Source of the DNA: Shewanella sp. CG12_big_fil_rev_8_21_14_0_65_47_15
GTDB taxonomy: Bacteria; Pseudomonadota; Gammaproteobacteria; Enterobacterales; Shewanellaceae
Direction of reading: 5' to 3'
Assembly (NCBI RefSeq): GCF_002783505.1
Contig: NZ_PFGL01000019.1
Location: 1-64,000 of the forward strand
Length of the DNA stretch: 64,000 nucleotides
Shown here in pieces: positions 52,726 to 63,610 of the stretch; the first letter of the stretch is position 1, and every line of letters starts with the position of its first letter. Made by a program: the position numbers and the translations under genes. The notes beneath the pieces are model-generated. The model saw nothing but the letters and a program-made list of their open reading frames with translations, was not told the DNA's origin and ran no database searches.

Positions 52726-54450
52726 CTAAAATGGAAAGATGATCGGCACCATAAATATCACTATCAGGGAATACAGCACAGATAACGGCAATCCTAGGCG
52801 GACGAAGTCACTGAAGCGATAATTACCCGCATTAAACACCATCAAATTAGTCTGATAGCCGTAGGGTGAAATAAAGCTCGCACTGGCGCCAAAGACCACG
52901 GCCATAATAAAGGGTCTGGCATCGACTCCGTAATTAAGCGCAATCGCATAGGCGATAGGAAAAGCCAGGGCCGCGGCGGCGTTGTTGGTGACCAATTCAG
53001 TCAACAACAAGGTCATCAAATACACGCCGACAAAGGCGCCAAACACCCCATAGCCATTGATAACCGAGAGCAATCCTTGGGCTAAACTGTCCGCAAGGCC
53101 GGTGCTCATCATCAAGTTGGCGAGCCCTAACGCACTGCCCACGATCACCACTAATTCCAAGGGAAAACGGCGTTTAAGCTCAAGTAAAGTAACGGCGCCG
53201 ATGGCAAAATAACTCAGCAGCAAGAGCACTAAACCCTTAGCCAAGGGCAATACATCGGTGACACTCAAAACGATCGTGACCGCAAAGCCGAGCAATACCC
53301 AGCGGCCACGGCGGCTGTCTAAGCGCACATTCAAATCTAAGCCGCTGATCGCCGCAAATTCTGAACTCAATTTTACGCTATTGCTGAATCCATCGCCGGG
53401 CGTTAATAACAACACATCGCCGGGTTGCAGAATAATGTCACCGAGTCCGCCTTTCAGCGGATGATTGCCGCGACGGATCGCCATCACAGCCGCATCGAAC
53501 TGCTCACGAAAACGCGACTCTTTCAACGAACTGCCGACTAAACTGGATGAGGGTGCGAGCACGGCTTCAACTAAGTTTTGCCCCTTGGCTTGGTGCTTAC
53601 CAAACCAATCTAAACCGTCGAATTGATGCAATAATTCAACCGATTCCACCGCACCACTAAAACGCAGCACATCGTCCGCTTGCAGCACTAACTGGGGCGG
53701 CACAGGACAAATACAAATACCACTGCGTTCTAATTCAACCAGATATAACTTCTTCAACGCCCTGAGTTTGTTATCCACCACACTGCGACCCACTAAGGAC
53801 GAGCCCTTTGCCACATGGGCTTCGAGCAAATATGGCAGTGTCTCTTCATCCGATTCTTCCCGCCTGTCGGGCAGAATATTCGCCAGTAGGATCAGCAACA
53901 AGATGCCAGCGACGACGATCACCACCGCGACCGGCGTGAACTCGAAGAAACCTAAGGCGGGTAGGCCGGCGTTTTCCACAAAGGAGTTCACAATCAGGTT
54001 GGTCGAGGTGCCAATCAGGGTCAATGTACCGCCTAAAATTGCCGCATAATTCAATGGTAATAACAACTTAGCGGGCGCATGTGCCTGATTGCGGCGCACC
54101 ACACCGATAAGCGATGCCACCACAGCCGTGTTATTGGTAAAGGACGACAGCAAGGCGGTCGACAACCCAAGCTTTGTCATTGTCATAGACAAAGAACTAT
54201 TGCCTATGACTTGACTCAACTTTCCCAGCAGGGAGGTTTTTTCTAACGCTGTCGCGGCCAATACCAAGAGGACAAGCGTGACTAAGCCAATATTAGTAAA
54301 GCTTGTTAATGCGGTATCGAGCGCAACCATGCCAAGCAAATAACAGAGCAAAAATGCAAATAAAAACAATACCGCAGGATTAATACGGCCGCTAATTAAA
54401 CCAGCCACTAAGCCAAACAAAATTATCGCTAACAGCCACAAGTCACTCAC
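52726..54450 (-). CDS. SLC13/SAC1-type permease with two RCK_C domains
   Basis: A 574-residue membrane protein of the divalent-anion symporter group. Two membrane halves (LWLLAIILFGLVAGLISGRI start; LLSSFTNNTAVVASLIGVVR; LLLTELVTNNAAAALAFPIA) carry the paired SxTNN-type motifs of this family. Between them are two TrkA-C (RCK_C) domains (about 205-365; VAKGSSLVGRSVVDNKLRAL, LQADDVLRFSGAVESVELLH, LQPGDVLLLTPGD). GTG start at 54450, three bases after cysN. Position in the cys operon argues for sulfate uptake. Confidence 0.9.
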   Translation of the reverse strand: MSDLWLLAIILFGLVAGLISGRINPAVLFLFAFLLCYLLGMVALDTALTSFTNIGLVTLVLLVLAATALEKTSLLGKLSQVIGNSSLSMTMTKLGLSTALLSSFTNNTAVVASLIGVVRRNQAHAPAKLLLPLNYAAILGGTLTLIGTSTNLIVNSFVENAGLPALGFFEFTPVAVVIVVAGILLLILLANILPDRREESDEETLPYLLEAHVAKGSSLVGRSVVDNKLRALKKLYLVELERSGICICPVPPQLVLQADDVLRFSGAVESVELLHQFDGLDWFGKHQAKGQNLVEAVLAPSSSLVGSSLKESRFREQFDAAVMAIRRGNHPLKGGLGDIILQPGDVLLLTPGDGFSNSVKLSSEFAAISGLDLNVRLDSRRGRWVLLGFAVTIVLSVTDVLPLAKGLVLLLLSYFAIGAVTLLELKRRFPLELVVIVGSALGLANLMMSTGLADSLAQGLLSVINGYGVFGAFVGVYLMTLLLTELVTNNAAAALAFPIAYAIALNYGVDARPFIMAVVFGASASFISPYGYQTNLMVFNAGNYRFSDFVRLGLPLSVLYSLIVIFMVPIIFPF

Positions 54451-54453
54451 AAA

Positions 54454-55896
54454 TTAGGCTCCAAGCTTAGAGATATCTATCGCTTGCCAATGGGGGAAGT
54501 GTTTACGCACTAGGGCATTAAACTCGACTTCAAAGGCACTAAATTGCGATGCGGTTTGTTTGTTAACATGCTGGCCCGATACCACCATCACTGCGGCAAC
54601 CGTCGCATTACTCAGGCGATCGATTAAGATCATCCCGCCCGTATCGCGCACTAGCGAATAGGCATCGAACACTATGTCTTCGGTCAGTTCTAAGGTCACG
54701 CGGGCAATGGCGTTTAGCCCAAGCGTATCCGTTGCGCTGCGCGCTAAGGTATTAACATCAACCACATAATCGATAGCAGTCACAGAGGCTTGGGTCTTCT
54801 TACCCGCGACTTTGATATCGTATAACTGACCGAGTTGTAATGGCTTTTCATCCATCCACACTATGTCGGCGCTGATCAGATTAGCGACGGCGGGTGCAGA
54901 ATCCGGTCTTGCCAGTAAATCGCCACGGGAAATATCAATTTCATCTTCCAGCGTGATAGTCACAGCTTGGCCCGCAACAGCTTCCTCTAGATCACCATCG
55001 AAGGTGACAATACGGTCAACCTTACTGCGTTTGCCCGAGGGTAAGGCCACCAATTCGTCGCCGACCTTGATGATGCCAGAGGCTAAAGTGCCCGCAAAAC
55101 CGCGGAAATCTAAATTAGGACGCGACACGTATTGCACCGGGAAACGCACGGGCAATGAACTAAGTTCACGTTGCGTATCAATGGTTTCTAACAGCTCAAG
55201 CAGAGTACCGCCTTGATACCAGTCGCTTTGGGTGCTGCGCTCAACCACGTTGTCACCATTAAGCGCCGATAAGGGCACAAAGTGGATATCGAGGTTACCG
55301 AAATCTTTCACGAAATCCGTAAAATCGGCACGAATTCGGTTGAATACTTGCTCGTCAAACCCCAGTAAATCCATCTTGTTGACGGCAACCACAAAGTGAC
55401 GGATCCCCAGCAATGAGGCGATAAACGCATGGCGCTTAGTCTGAGTCTGCACGCCGTAGCGGGCATCGACTAAGATCACCGCTAAATCACAGGTCGATGC
55501 ACCCGTTGCCATATTGCGAGTGTACTGCTCATGCCCTGGGGTATCGGCTATGATGAACTTACGCTTATCACTTGAAAAGTAACGGTAAGCCACATCGATA
55601 GTGATGCCCTGCTCACGCTCGGCTTGCAGGCCATCCACCAGCAAGGCTAAGTCAATGGCTTCACCTGTGGTGCCCATCTTAGCGCTGTCGCTTTTTAGGC
55701 TCGCCAATTGATCTTCATAGATCTGGGCGCTGTCGTGTAACAGCCGGCCGATTAAGGTACTTTTGCCATCGTCCACACTGCCACAGGTTAAAAAGCGCAG
55801 CAGACCTTTATGTTGCTGCTGGACTAGATATTCTTTCACCCCATGGAGGCTAATTTCTGCCGCCATACTATTGGTTTTGTTGACTGCTTTATCCAT
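54454..55896 (-). CDS. cysN: Sulfate adenylyltransferase subunit 1, CysN
   Basis: The GTPase subunit of ATP sulfurylase. GTP-binding motifs are complete: [20 protein letters not shown] (G1), [20 protein letters not shown] (G3) and [12 protein letters not shown] (G4); EF-Tu-like domains II and III follow. GTP hydrolysis drives APS formation by CysD. ATG 55896 (MDKAVNKTN) is chosen; an in-frame ATG at 55935 adds 13 residues not typical of the family. Confidence 0.97.
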   Translation of the reverse strand: MDKAVNKTNSMAAEISLHGVKEYLVQQQHKGLLRFLTCGSVDDGKSTLIGRLLHDSAQIYEDQLASLKSDSAKMGTTGEAIDLALLVDGLQAEREQGITIDVAYRYFSSDKRKFIIADTPGHEQYTRNMATGASTCDLAVILVDARYGVQTQTKRHAFIASLLGIRHFVVAVNKMDLLGFDEQVFNRIRADFTDFVKDFGNLDIHFVPLSALNGDNVVERSTQSDWYQGGTLLELLETIDTQRELSSLPVRFPVQYVSRPNLDFRGFAGTLASGIIKVGDELVALPSGKRSKVDRIVTFDGDLEEAVAGQAVTITLEDEIDISRGDLLARPDSAPAVANLISADIVWMDEKPLQLGQLYDIKVAGKKTQASVTAIDYVVDVNTLARSATDTLGLNAIARVTLELTEDIVFDAYSLVRDTGGMILIDRLSNATVAAVMVVSGQHVNKQTASQFSAFEVEFNALVRKHFPHWQAIDISKLGA

Positions 55897-55979
55897 CGTT
55901 ATCTCACTCTTGATCTGCTTGGCTGAAGGTCGCATTTTACTTGCGCCACCTTCGCGAAATAGGGTTAACCTTGCCGAGG

Positions 55980-56888
55980 TTAGAAGTAGCCTTGGCGCTT
56001 CTTCTGCTCCATCGATGCACTTTGATCTGAGTCGATCAATCGGCCCTGACGTTCACTTGAACGGGTTAACAGCATTTCTTCGATAATCTTCTCTAGGCTA
56101 TCGGCCTCGGAATGCATGGCCGCCGTGAGTGGGTAACAACCTAAGGTCCTAAAACGTACCACTTCTTCTTTAATCTGCTCGCCTTCGGCTAATTGCATCC
56201 GCTCGTCATCGGCTAAGATCAACTGACCACCACGCTCAACTACTTGACGTTTAGCGGCAAAGTACAAAGGCACTAACTCAATGTTTTCTTGATAGATATA
56301 CTGCCAAATATCTAATTCTGTCCAGTTGGATAAGGGGAACACGCGAATGCTTTCTCCCTTATTTACCGCGCCGTTATAGGTGCGCCACAATTCTGGACGT
56401 TGGTTTTTAGGATCCCATCTGTGGTGACGATCGCGGAAGGAATACACCCGCTCTTTCGCCCGGGATTTTTCTTCATCGCGGCGAGCACCACCAAAAGCCG
56501 CATCGAAACCGTATTGGTTAAGTGCTTGCTTTAAACCTTGGGTCTTCATGATATCAGTGTGTTTCGCACTGCCATGGTCGAAGGGATTAATCCCCTGGGC
56601 TAAACCTTCTGGGTTAATGTGCGTCAGTAACTCGAAGCCAAATTTCTTTGCCTGCGCATCTCGGAACGCGATCATCTCTTTGAATTTCCAACCCGTGTCG
56701 ACATGCAGCAACGGAAATGGGATCTTGCCCGGATAAAAGGCTTTACGCGCTAAGTGCAACATAACGGAAGAATCTTTCCCGATGGAATACAACATCACAG
56801 GATTGTCGAATTCGGCTGCAACTTCACGAATGATCTGGATGCTCTCGGCTTCCAGTTGTTGTAAGTGGCTTAATTCACGCCCGGCCAT
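55980..56888 (-). CDS. cysD: Sulfate adenylyltransferase subunit 2, CysD
   Basis: A 302-residue ATP pyrophosphatase of the PAPS-reductase-like fold, the catalytic subunit that adenylates sulfate. The PP-loop is [38 protein letters not shown] and [20 protein letters not shown] are family hallmarks. C-terminal [20 protein letters not shown] is also typical. Directly upstream of cysN. Confidence 0.98.
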   Translation of the reverse strand: MAGRELSHLQQLEAESIQIIREVAAEFDNPVMLYSIGKDSSVMLHLARKAFYPGKIPFPLLHVDTGWKFKEMIAFRDAQAKKFGFELLTHINPEGLAQGINPFDHGSAKHTDIMKTQGLKQALNQYGFDAAFGGARRDEEKSRAKERVYSFRDRHHRWDPKNQRPELWRTYNGAVNKGESIRVFPLSNWTELDIWQYIYQENIELVPLYFAAKRQVVERGGQLILADDERMQLAEGEQIKEEVVRFRTLGCYPLTAAMHSEADSLEKIIEEMLLTRSSERQGRLIDSDQSASMEQKKRQGYF

Positions 56889-56953
56889 ACTATTCTCCGT
56901 TTACCTTAAATTCGCTGCATTGACACAGCATGATTACTTAATCTGATAGTTTG

Positions 56954-57787
56954 TTAATTTGTCGATACTTTTGCAGTCTGAGTCAGTTCATGCTGGCATT
57001 GTGCGTTGTCGATGGATTCTGGTGTGAACCAATTGAGCGTCTCAGAAAGCGCGACCACTTCACCTATGATCATCAAGGCTGGCATTTGTAATTCGGGATC
57101 GGCGGCAAGTTGTTCAAGCTCACCTAAACGGCCGATAAAACGACGCTGTTCATTCGTTGTGGCCTTTGAAATAATCGCCACGGGCGTTTGCGGGCTTCGA
57201 CCCGCATCGACTAAACCTTGGCGAATAATGCCGACGTTCAGAATCCCCATATACACGACTAAGGTATTGTTGGGATTAGCATAACCTTGCCAGTCCATAG
57301 GCCGGCTTTCTAACTGACAATGGCCAGTGATAAAAGTGACACCTTGGGCATGATCTCTATGGGTTAGGGGAATGCCCGCATAGGCCGATGTGCCACTGGC
57401 GGCGGTGATGCCGGGAACGACTTCAAACTCAACCCCCGCTTCGACTAAGGTTTGCAACTCTTCACCACCGCGACCGAAAATGAAAGGATCGCCACCCTTA
57501 AGACGCACCACATTCTTACGGGTGTAGGCTTTAGTGACGAGTAGCTGATTAATATCATCTTGGGCGGCACTGTGTTTGCCGGCACGCTTACCGACAGCAA
57601 TCTTTTCAGCCTCTTTAGGGATGAGAGCGAGGATATCTTGACTGACTAAGGCATCGTATAATACGGCATCGGCGGCCTTAAGAACGCGCCACGCCTTTAA
57701 CGTTAACAGCTCAACATCTCCAGGGCCTGCGCCAACCAGCCAGACTTTGCCTTTGGCCATTTGGCCAGGTAAAGATAAAACTTCCAT
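56954..57787 (-). CDS. cobA: Uroporphyrinogen-III C-methyltransferase (CobA/SUMT)
   Basis: Makes precorrin-2, the precursor of sirohaem, the cofactor of sulfite reductase; this explains its place at the head of the sulfate operon. Motifs: VWLVGAGPGDVELLTLKAWR, VRLKGGDPFIFGRGGEELQ, VPGITAASGTSAYAGIPLTH, and VVYMGILNV. It lacks the CysG dehydrogenase/ferrochelatase part. ATG 57787 is preferred because GGGG lies seven bases before it; the upstream frame start at 57805 is a GTG. Confidence 0.95.
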   Translation of the reverse strand: MEVLSLPGQMAKGKVWLVGAGPGDVELLTLKAWRVLKAADAVLYDALVSQDILALIPKEAEKIAVGKRAGKHSAAQDDINQLLVTKAYTRKNVVRLKGGDPFIFGRGGEELQTLVEAGVEFEVVPGITAASGTSAYAGIPLTHRDHAQGVTFITGHCQLESRPMDWQGYANPNNTLVVYMGILNVGIIRQGLVDAGRSPQTPVAIISKATTNEQRRFIGRLGELEQLAADPELQMPALMIIGEVVALSETLNWFTPESIDNAQCQHELTQTAKVSTN

Positions 57788-58221
57788 CACATTCCCCAAG
57801 ATCACGTTAGTCTGGTAGAAATATAGCGCCTCTTATATTCCATAATAAATAGATAATTATTAGTTTTTATACCTTTTAGATATAACAATGTACTTAGTGA
57901 CAAAAATGAGCACAAAAAAGTGTTAAACAGATGCAATAAATCGATGACAAAATATTATAACAGACTAAATTTATTAGACTTTTAAATAATAATGCTTATA
58001 TTTTGGCTCGTTAGGGACATACAAGGACTGCTATTCTGGCACTATGTTATTGCCAAAAATTCTACTCGAAAGCCAAATTATTTGAGCTAAATCTACATTT
58101 AAGCAAGTGAAATGCAACCATAGGTTCCAGCATTTTCGTAACAGTGAATACATTAACTAGTGTTAAGCTGGAAAATTCATTGTAGAAAGCATAAGACTGA
58201 CAGACACATCAAGGAGAGCGG
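57788..58221. other. Divergent promoter region: sulfate operon and pldA
   Basis: About 430 very AT-rich bases between divergent transcripts. CysB control of the cys operon is expected from other gammaproteobacteria, but no site can be assigned with confidence by eye. Confidence 0.5.
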
Positions 58222-59106
58222 ATGTTCCCATTTTATAAAGCGATCGCGTTAGTAGGGCTATTCACTTGTGCAGGGCTGCATGCCGAAGAGTCCCTAGTGA
58301 AAGACAGAGTAAAGGATGAACTGGCCACATCAGAACTTCCCTTTGTTATTACACCGCATAAAGTCAATTACCTATTGCCTGTCACCTACAGTCCCGACCC
58401 TAATATGGAGCCCTTCACCGAAGATGCGGCCGAAAACCATTACACTTTGGATAATGTTGAAGCTAAGTTTCAGATAAGTTTCAAATTTCCTATTTGGTAC
58501 AATGTATTTGGTGACAATGGTCATCTGTTTTTTGCCTATACCAACCAATCCTATTGGCAAGTGTATAACAAGGATATCTCATCCCCCTTCCGTGAAACTA
58601 ACCACGAACCCGAAGTCTTTATGCTGTTTAATAACGATTGGAAAATCGGTAGCATCACTAACTCTTTCTGGGGCTTTGGTGCCGTCCATCAATCCAATGG
58701 CAAGTCGGGTAGCCTTTCCCGGAGTTGGAACCGACTCTATGGCACTATGATTTTCGATGCGGGCCCGCTCGCCTTCTCCACTAAAATATGGTGGCGAATT
58801 CCAGAAGATGAAAAAACCGATCCCAATCAAGCCCAAGGTGACGACAATCCTGATATCGAAGAGTACATAGGCAGGGCTGAATTTGTCGGTGTCTATGGCA
58901 TAGATGAACATAGATTGACCCTCACCCTCAAAACCAATCTACAGGATATCGACAGAGGCTCGGCAGAATTGACTTGGAGTTATCCGATTGCAGGTAACCT
59001 ACGCTTTTATACTCAATATTTTAATGGATATGGCGAGAGCCTGATCGACTACAACTACCATAACCAACGCATTGGGATCGGAGTGTCACTCAATGATATT
59101 CTTTAA
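58222..59106 (+). CDS. pldA: Outer-membrane phospholipase A (PldA/OMPLA)
   Basis: A 294-residue beta-barrel phospholipase that degrades phospholipids in the outer leaflet. Signal peptide ends GLHA. Catalytic His and Ser lie in GAVHQSNGKSGSLSRSWNRL, the OMPLA signature (HxSNG); an N-linked partner lies in the following strand. FFAYTNQSYWQVYNKDISSP and FRETNHEPEVFML are also family segments. AAGGAGAG precedes the ATG. The next gene starts about 60 bases downstream and is probably in the same transcript. Confidence 0.93.
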   Translation: MFPFYKAIALVGLFTCAGLHAEESLVKDRVKDELATSELPFVITPHKVNYLLPVTYSPDPNMEPFTEDAAENHYTLDNVEAKFQISFKFPIWYNVFGDNGHLFFAYTNQSYWQVYNKDISSPFRETNHEPEVFMLFNNDWKIGSITNSFWGFGAVHQSNGKSGSLSRSWNRLYGTMIFDAGPLAFSTKIWWRIPEDEKTDPNQAQGDDNPDIEEYIGRAEFVGVYGIDEHRLTLTLKTNLQDIDRGSAELTWSYPIAGNLRFYTQYFNGYGESLIDYNYHNQRIGIGVSLNDIL

Positions 59107-59168
59107 GATAAAAGTGTATGAAAATCAGCCATAATTCTATGCTAGCTCAACCAGCACCATGGAGGAAT

Positions 59169-60713
59169 ATGCGTTTTAGCTACCGCAGCATAGTCACATT
59201 GCTCACTGCCATTATCCTCGCGAGTTTAATTAAGCTCGCGTTTTTTGCTCTGCCTGATGAAGAACCTAGTCCTGAATTAAGTGCACAGGATATACGTCAG
59301 GATCTCTATGTATTACTCGCCAAAATCGAGCAACACTCGGCATTTTATGCCTTGAATCCACTTAAAAACACCGAGCAACTAACCCATATGGCAACGCTCA
59401 TTGCCGAGCAATACCAAGATCTCACGCCCAATGACAGATTCGCCGCAGAGGTGACTAAGTTACTCAATACCATGAAAGATCCTGGCTCCCAAGTCAGCAA
59501 GTTTGAAGATAAGAGTGGTGACTTGCCCCTCACTCTCAGGCCGATAAACGAGCAATGGCTCGCATTAGATACTAAAAATAGCCCTATTAATCCTGATTTT
59601 CCCTTCGTTACCCATATCGACGGTTTGCCTATGAGTAAATGGGTCACGGCGAGTCAAGCCTACCTCCCAGAACCGGCAAAAGAGAGCCAAGAGATGCAAT
59701 TGCCTTGGCTTAAAAAACTCAATCTATTGCGGGAAGATTTAGGACTCAGCCTCAAGCCCTATGTGCAGATAACCTTAATTAACGACGAGCTGCAAACCCA
59801 GCAGGTGACGATAGCCTTAGCCCCAAAGTCTCAACGTAATCACCAAGCAATGACGACCAATACAAAGGACTTAACACTCAGTGTTAACGGGCGATTAACT
59901 CAACTCGCCCAATTAGAACCTGAAATATCGCCAACAGCAGCTTACCCATTAGAAACCATCAACAACACCACAGTGAGACTAAGGATCGACGATATCTATG
60001 CCTTCGAGCAGGATAAGACACAACAACAAGCGCTTATTCAAGGCATGAAGCAACCGTTACTGATTGTCGATCTGCGGGAAGCCCATGGTTTTAGCCCTAA
60101 ATTGCTCAGTATGCTATCCCGCTATCAGGATGTTTCATTAGATAGTCGACCGCTTCGCCAAATAATGGGATTTGCCCATTACCGCCGCTCTCCAGAATTG
60201 AGAAACGATTACCTACAACCCCTCAATTTTAAGCCCTTAGCTGCGCTCGACTTCAGCTCACCAAAGCTGAAAATGCTGACTCAGCACCTACCGGATATAG
60301 ATGCGAACAAATTTAGCCCTTGGTATGTCCGCACTAAACCCGAAGTGCTTCCCGAGGGGAATAATCGCCTCGCACTACTCGTAAGCCCACGGTGCCGGCA
60401 GGAATGTGAATGGATAGCTTACCGGACTAAAGCCTGGTCGAGGGTGAATTTGATCGGGGAGAAAACCTCGGGAGATTTTGCAAGGCAATACCATTTTATT
60501 TTACCAAATAGTGGCTTAGAGATACGTTTTAGCAGCTCACTCACCTACGATACCCAGGGACAACTGCTATCGGGAAATGGTACTGAACCCGACATTTGGT
60601 TACCTCAAAATAGTGATATCGAATGGCAGGGCTTAGTGAGTCTGGTTAAATCAGCGCCCCCTAAGTCGGCCAGTCCTTTTAAGTCGCAGCTTAAACTTGC
60701 TCAAATGCATTAA
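59169..60713 (+). CDS. S41-peptidase-like protein lacking the catalytic serine
   Basis: A membrane-anchored protein of about 514 residues (N-terminal anchor SIVTLLTAIILASLIKLAFF). The C-terminal part follows the tail-specific protease (S41) core: LIVDLREAHGF, a strand LALLVSPRC, then WIAYRTKAWSRVNLIGEKTS and GLEIRFSSS with GTEPDIWLP. Where S41 enzymes have the nucleophile (TASAAE) this one reads RCRQECE, so the Ser is missing. It may be a pseudo-protease or use another residue. ATG 59169 is chosen since GGAGGAAT precedes it; ATG 59118 is possible. Downstream of pldA. Confidence 0.65.
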   Translation: MRFSYRSIVTLLTAIILASLIKLAFFALPDEEPSPELSAQDIRQDLYVLLAKIEQHSAFYALNPLKNTEQLTHMATLIAEQYQDLTPNDRFAAEVTKLLNTMKDPGSQVSKFEDKSGDLPLTLRPINEQWLALDTKNSPINPDFPFVTHIDGLPMSKWVTASQAYLPEPAKESQEMQLPWLKKLNLLREDLGLSLKPYVQITLINDELQTQQVTIALAPKSQRNHQAMTTNTKDLTLSVNGRLTQLAQLEPEISPTAAYPLETINNTTVRLRIDDIYAFEQDKTQQQALIQGMKQPLLIVDLREAHGFSPKLLSMLSRYQDVSLDSRPLRQIMGFAHYRRSPELRNDYLQPLNFKPLAALDFSSPKLKMLTQHLPDIDANKFSPWYVRTKPEVLPEGNNRLALLVSPRCRQECEWIAYRTKAWSRVNLIGEKTSGDFARQYHFILPNSGLEIRFSSSLTYDTQGQLLSGNGTEPDIWLPQNSDIEWQGLVSLVKSAPPKSASPFKSQLKLAQMH

Positions 60714-60717
60714 TCAT

Positions 60718-60745
60718 AAAAAAGCCCGCAATTGCGGGCTTTTTT
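60718..60745. terminator. Bidirectional terminator after the pldA operon
   Basis: AAAAAAGCCCGCAA/TTGCGGGCTTTTTT perfect hairpin between convergent genes. Confidence 0.92.
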
Positions 60746-60760
60746 ATCACAGATAAAGGC

Positions 60761-62497
60761 TTACTTGTTATCGCCAGCCTTAGCATTCATCACAGAGCCG
60801 AAGACTAATCCTTGCTTATTGACATCGAAACTCATTTGAACGCGCATGTTGTAATCCTTCAACATTTGCAATTCCTCGGGGATGGGTTCGCCACTCATTT
60901 CTAACAGTGTCAGCACTGGGGTAAACATTTTGCCGTAATCCGCCGACATGCTATAGAGGCCATTTGCCGCTATCTTTTCAGCCGCTAACTTATTGGCCAA
61001 GGCTAGCCCTTTATCACCACTGTAAACCACTAAGTGTTGGCCTTTAATCGCCAACATTGGCTTGATACCTAACTCGGGTGGCAACATAAATACGGGTGAT
61101 AAATCCGTTGCATCGCCATTTTCGGCCAACTGTACTTCGGCAAGCATAGGTGCGAAGGGTTTCACCATATTAAATAACATCGATGGATTATCGGCACTCA
61201 GGCTAACTAAGGCATCTAAGCTTTCAAGCTTTGGCTCTTGATCCTGTGAACTCATCTTATAATCGAGTAATGAGACACTCATGCCCTTCACGCCATTTGC
61301 CATGCCCGTAAACATGCCAAGCATGGCAGGACTCTGTTGGCTCAACTCAGCTTGCCATTCTGCCAGTGGCGCGCAGGTCAATTGCGGTTTTTGCAGATCG
61401 TCCCAAATCGACGTGAGTGAAGGAGTCACTTCATTAACATCGAGGCCTAACCCCATAGAGAAGATAGTGCTATCGATATTGGCTAAGTGAGCCGGAATGA
61501 AACCACGCATCTTTTGCAATGCCGCGAGGATTGGCTGGTTCTTAGTTTCAACCACAAAAGAAGCCGCCATATGGCTCTCTTTTTCCGTCGCAGAGAAGGC
61601 GGTTAATCCGGCCACTGTACGTGGCCAGTTTGCGGCAATGGCAGTCAACTCGCTACGACATTCAGGTGTTCTAATCTCGGCTAATGGATCTTCACCATTA
61701 TTCCCATCGGCAAAGAACTTGGTCAGTTGCTTCGACAACATATTGCTATCTGGGGAAGTTAAGGCCTTAATAATTTCAACATGGTTGATAAAGCTGATGC
61801 TATCTTCCATAAAACCATGGGTCTTGATGATCTCTTGCAGTATGCCGGAAGAGGCGAGTGATTGCGGCGCTTTCTTCAAACCGAGCGCCATTTCTAACAA
61901 TTCAGGCTCAGTCACCGAAGTGCTGAAAGTCACAGTTAAAATACCGTCCTTGTGGGAGAATAAAAGATCTGCTTTTTCAGTAGAATCCGCATCGGATAAA
62001 GCGTAAGCACGATAATCTACACCGCCAACTTGACGCATTTCATGGGTGACACCACCATCCTTTTCGGCTTTATCAAGCACGGCCCAAAAAGCGGCAACTT
62101 GATTCATCTCGATTTTTAAAACTGGCAAAGCACCGAGTGTATAGAAATATGATTTAACTTCATCGGCTAAACCGAAGGTTTTTAGTAATACGGCAGGCTC
62201 TTTAATACCTTCCATATATTGCTGATAGATACTCACAAAGAACTTACCCATAGGACTATCGAGCTCGCTCAATTCAGCGAGGGCATCCGTTGGGTATTGC
62301 TGGTAATTACCAGAAATCGACTGTAGATACGCTTTTAACGGAAATGGCTTCAACTGACCAGAAAACACGGGGGTATCGGCAGGCACATAATCTAGTAAAG
62401 GATTGGCTGAGGCACTCGAGCTTGTTCCATGCTGTGTGTACCAATACGCGCCCGCACCCGCTGCAATTATCGCCGCAGCAATGACCATCTTTTTCAT
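60761..62497 (-). CDS. Large envelope protein of unknown function
   Basis: A 578-residue protein with an N-terminal membrane anchor or signal (MVIAAAIIAAGAGAYWYTQ) and the rest likely periplasmic. The start of the mature part, NPLLDYVPADTPVFSGQLKP, resembles proteins with DUF3352-like repeats that open with a YVPADT segment, but this is a weak likeness. Internally two halves each have a similar beta-strand pattern. Single-gene unit. Function unknown. Confidence 0.8.
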   Translation of the reverse strand: MKKMVIAAAIIAAGAGAYWYTQHGTSSSASANPLLDYVPADTPVFSGQLKPFPLKAYLQSISGNYQQYPTDALAELSELDSPMGKFFVSIYQQYMEGIKEPAVLLKTFGLADEVKSYFYTLGALPVLKIEMNQVAAFWAVLDKAEKDGGVTHEMRQVGGVDYRAYALSDADSTEKADLLFSHKDGILTVTFSTSVTEPELLEMALGLKKAPQSLASSGILQEIIKTHGFMEDSISFINHVEIIKALTSPDSNMLSKQLTKFFADGNNGEDPLAEIRTPECRSELTAIAANWPRTVAGLTAFSATEKESHMAASFVVETKNQPILAALQKMRGFIPAHLANIDSTIFSMGLGLDVNEVTPSLTSIWDDLQKPQLTCAPLAEWQAELSQQSPAMLGMFTGMANGVKGMSVSLLDYKMSSQDQEPKLESLDALVSLSADNPSMLFNMVKPFAPMLAEVQLAENGDATDLSPVFMLPPELGIKPMLAIKGQHLVVYSGDKGLALANKLAAEKIAANGLYSMSADYGKMFTPVLTLLEMSGEPIPEELQMLKDYNMRVQMSFDVNKQGLVFGSVMNAKAGDNK

Positions 62498-62824
62498 CTA
62501 AAAAACTCCATTTTATGACAATTCAATTTTATAAAAACAATACCTAACGTATTCGTCCTAGGTATTTAAATATTTATCCGCACTTATACCTCTTACGCAG
62601 ATAATGCAAAATCAGAAAACTAAGGTGTAAAATTTGCCCGACAATTTAACATTAAACCGACACAGAAGCGAACTGGATAGGGACTCAAACCATTAATGCC
62701 TATTAGTACCAACCTTTACTCAACATATTCCTCATCTTATTTCAACCCGGTAATAAAAGTTCCCTAAGTCGCCGACGAGTAAGCAAGGCATTCAATGAAT
62801 AAACTCACTTTACTCAACCGAGTC
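62498..62824. other. Intergenic region between two minus-strand genes
   Basis: About 330 bases; no ORF or repeat seen. Promoter of the large envelope protein is expected near the left end. Confidence 0.5.
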
Positions 62825-63610
62825 CTATTCCGCCCCATGGACTCGTTTAAGGGTAATATCACCTAGCTGGCGCATTTGCTTGCGGATCCAAGCGGAGCGC
62901 TGCTGCACATAGGGCGACGGTGGTGACATCTTATAACGCCAAGGGTTGGGTAAGATGGCGGCGAGTAAAGAAGCTTCATATCGGGTCAGCTTGGTCGCAG
63001 GCTTTCCAAAATAATACTTAGATGCGGCTTCGGCGCCGTAAACTCCAGGGCCAAATTCGACAATATTTAAATACACCTCAAGGATGCGGGACTTATCCCA
63101 AATCAGCTCCATTAACAGCGTAAACCAAGCCTCTATGCCCTTACGTAAAAAACTGCGACTCGACCACATAAACAGATTCTTTGCCGCCTGTTGACTCAAA
63201 GTGCTGGCGCCGCGCACTTTACTTCCTTTTTGGTTGTATTCGAGTGCAGAGCTTATTGCGGCAAGATCAAAACCACTATGGTTAGCAAACTTCTGATCCT
63301 CGGCGGCAATCACGGCTAATTGTAACTCGGGGGAGATTTGCTCAAGCCCACGCCACTGATGTCGCACTTCGGTAATTGGCGCGGGTGGAAATAAGGCTCG
63401 TTCGATGCGCCAGGTCCATATTGGAGGATCGACAAAACGAAATAACACCACGATCAGAATTGAGCTTAACCATAAGCCGAATATGATTTTGCCTATCCAA
63501 GCAAACAATCGCTTAAGGCCTCGCTTTCCCGATTTAGGCACAGGTGGATTGACCTTGCCAGTAGGGGGACGTTTGACATGATCGGGCATCGCATACAGAG
63601 GTGCGCTCAT
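62825..63610 (-). CDS. mtgA: Monofunctional peptidoglycan glycosyltransferase MtgA
   Basis: A 261-residue GT51 enzyme that polymerises lipid II into glycan strands. A membrane anchor lies near residue 36-60 ([20 protein letters not shown]). The catalytic Glu is in [16 protein letters not shown] and the other GT51 motifs are present: [37 protein letters not shown] and [20 protein letters not shown]. No transpeptidase domain. The N-terminus is longer than usual by about 25 residues (Pro/Lys-rich). Confidence 0.96.
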   Translation of the reverse strand: MSAPLYAMPDHVKRPPTGKVNPPVPKSGKRGLKRLFAWIGKIIFGLWLSSILIVVLFRFVDPPIWTWRIERALFPPAPITEVRHQWRGLEQISPELQLAVIAAEDQKFANHSGFDLAAISSALEYNQKGSKVRGASTLSQQAAKNLFMWSSRSFLRKGIEAWFTLLMELIWDKSRILEVYLNIVEFGPGVYGAEAASKYYFGKPATKLTRYEASLLAAILPNPWRYKMSPPSPYVQQRSAWIRKQMRQLGDITLKRVHGAE

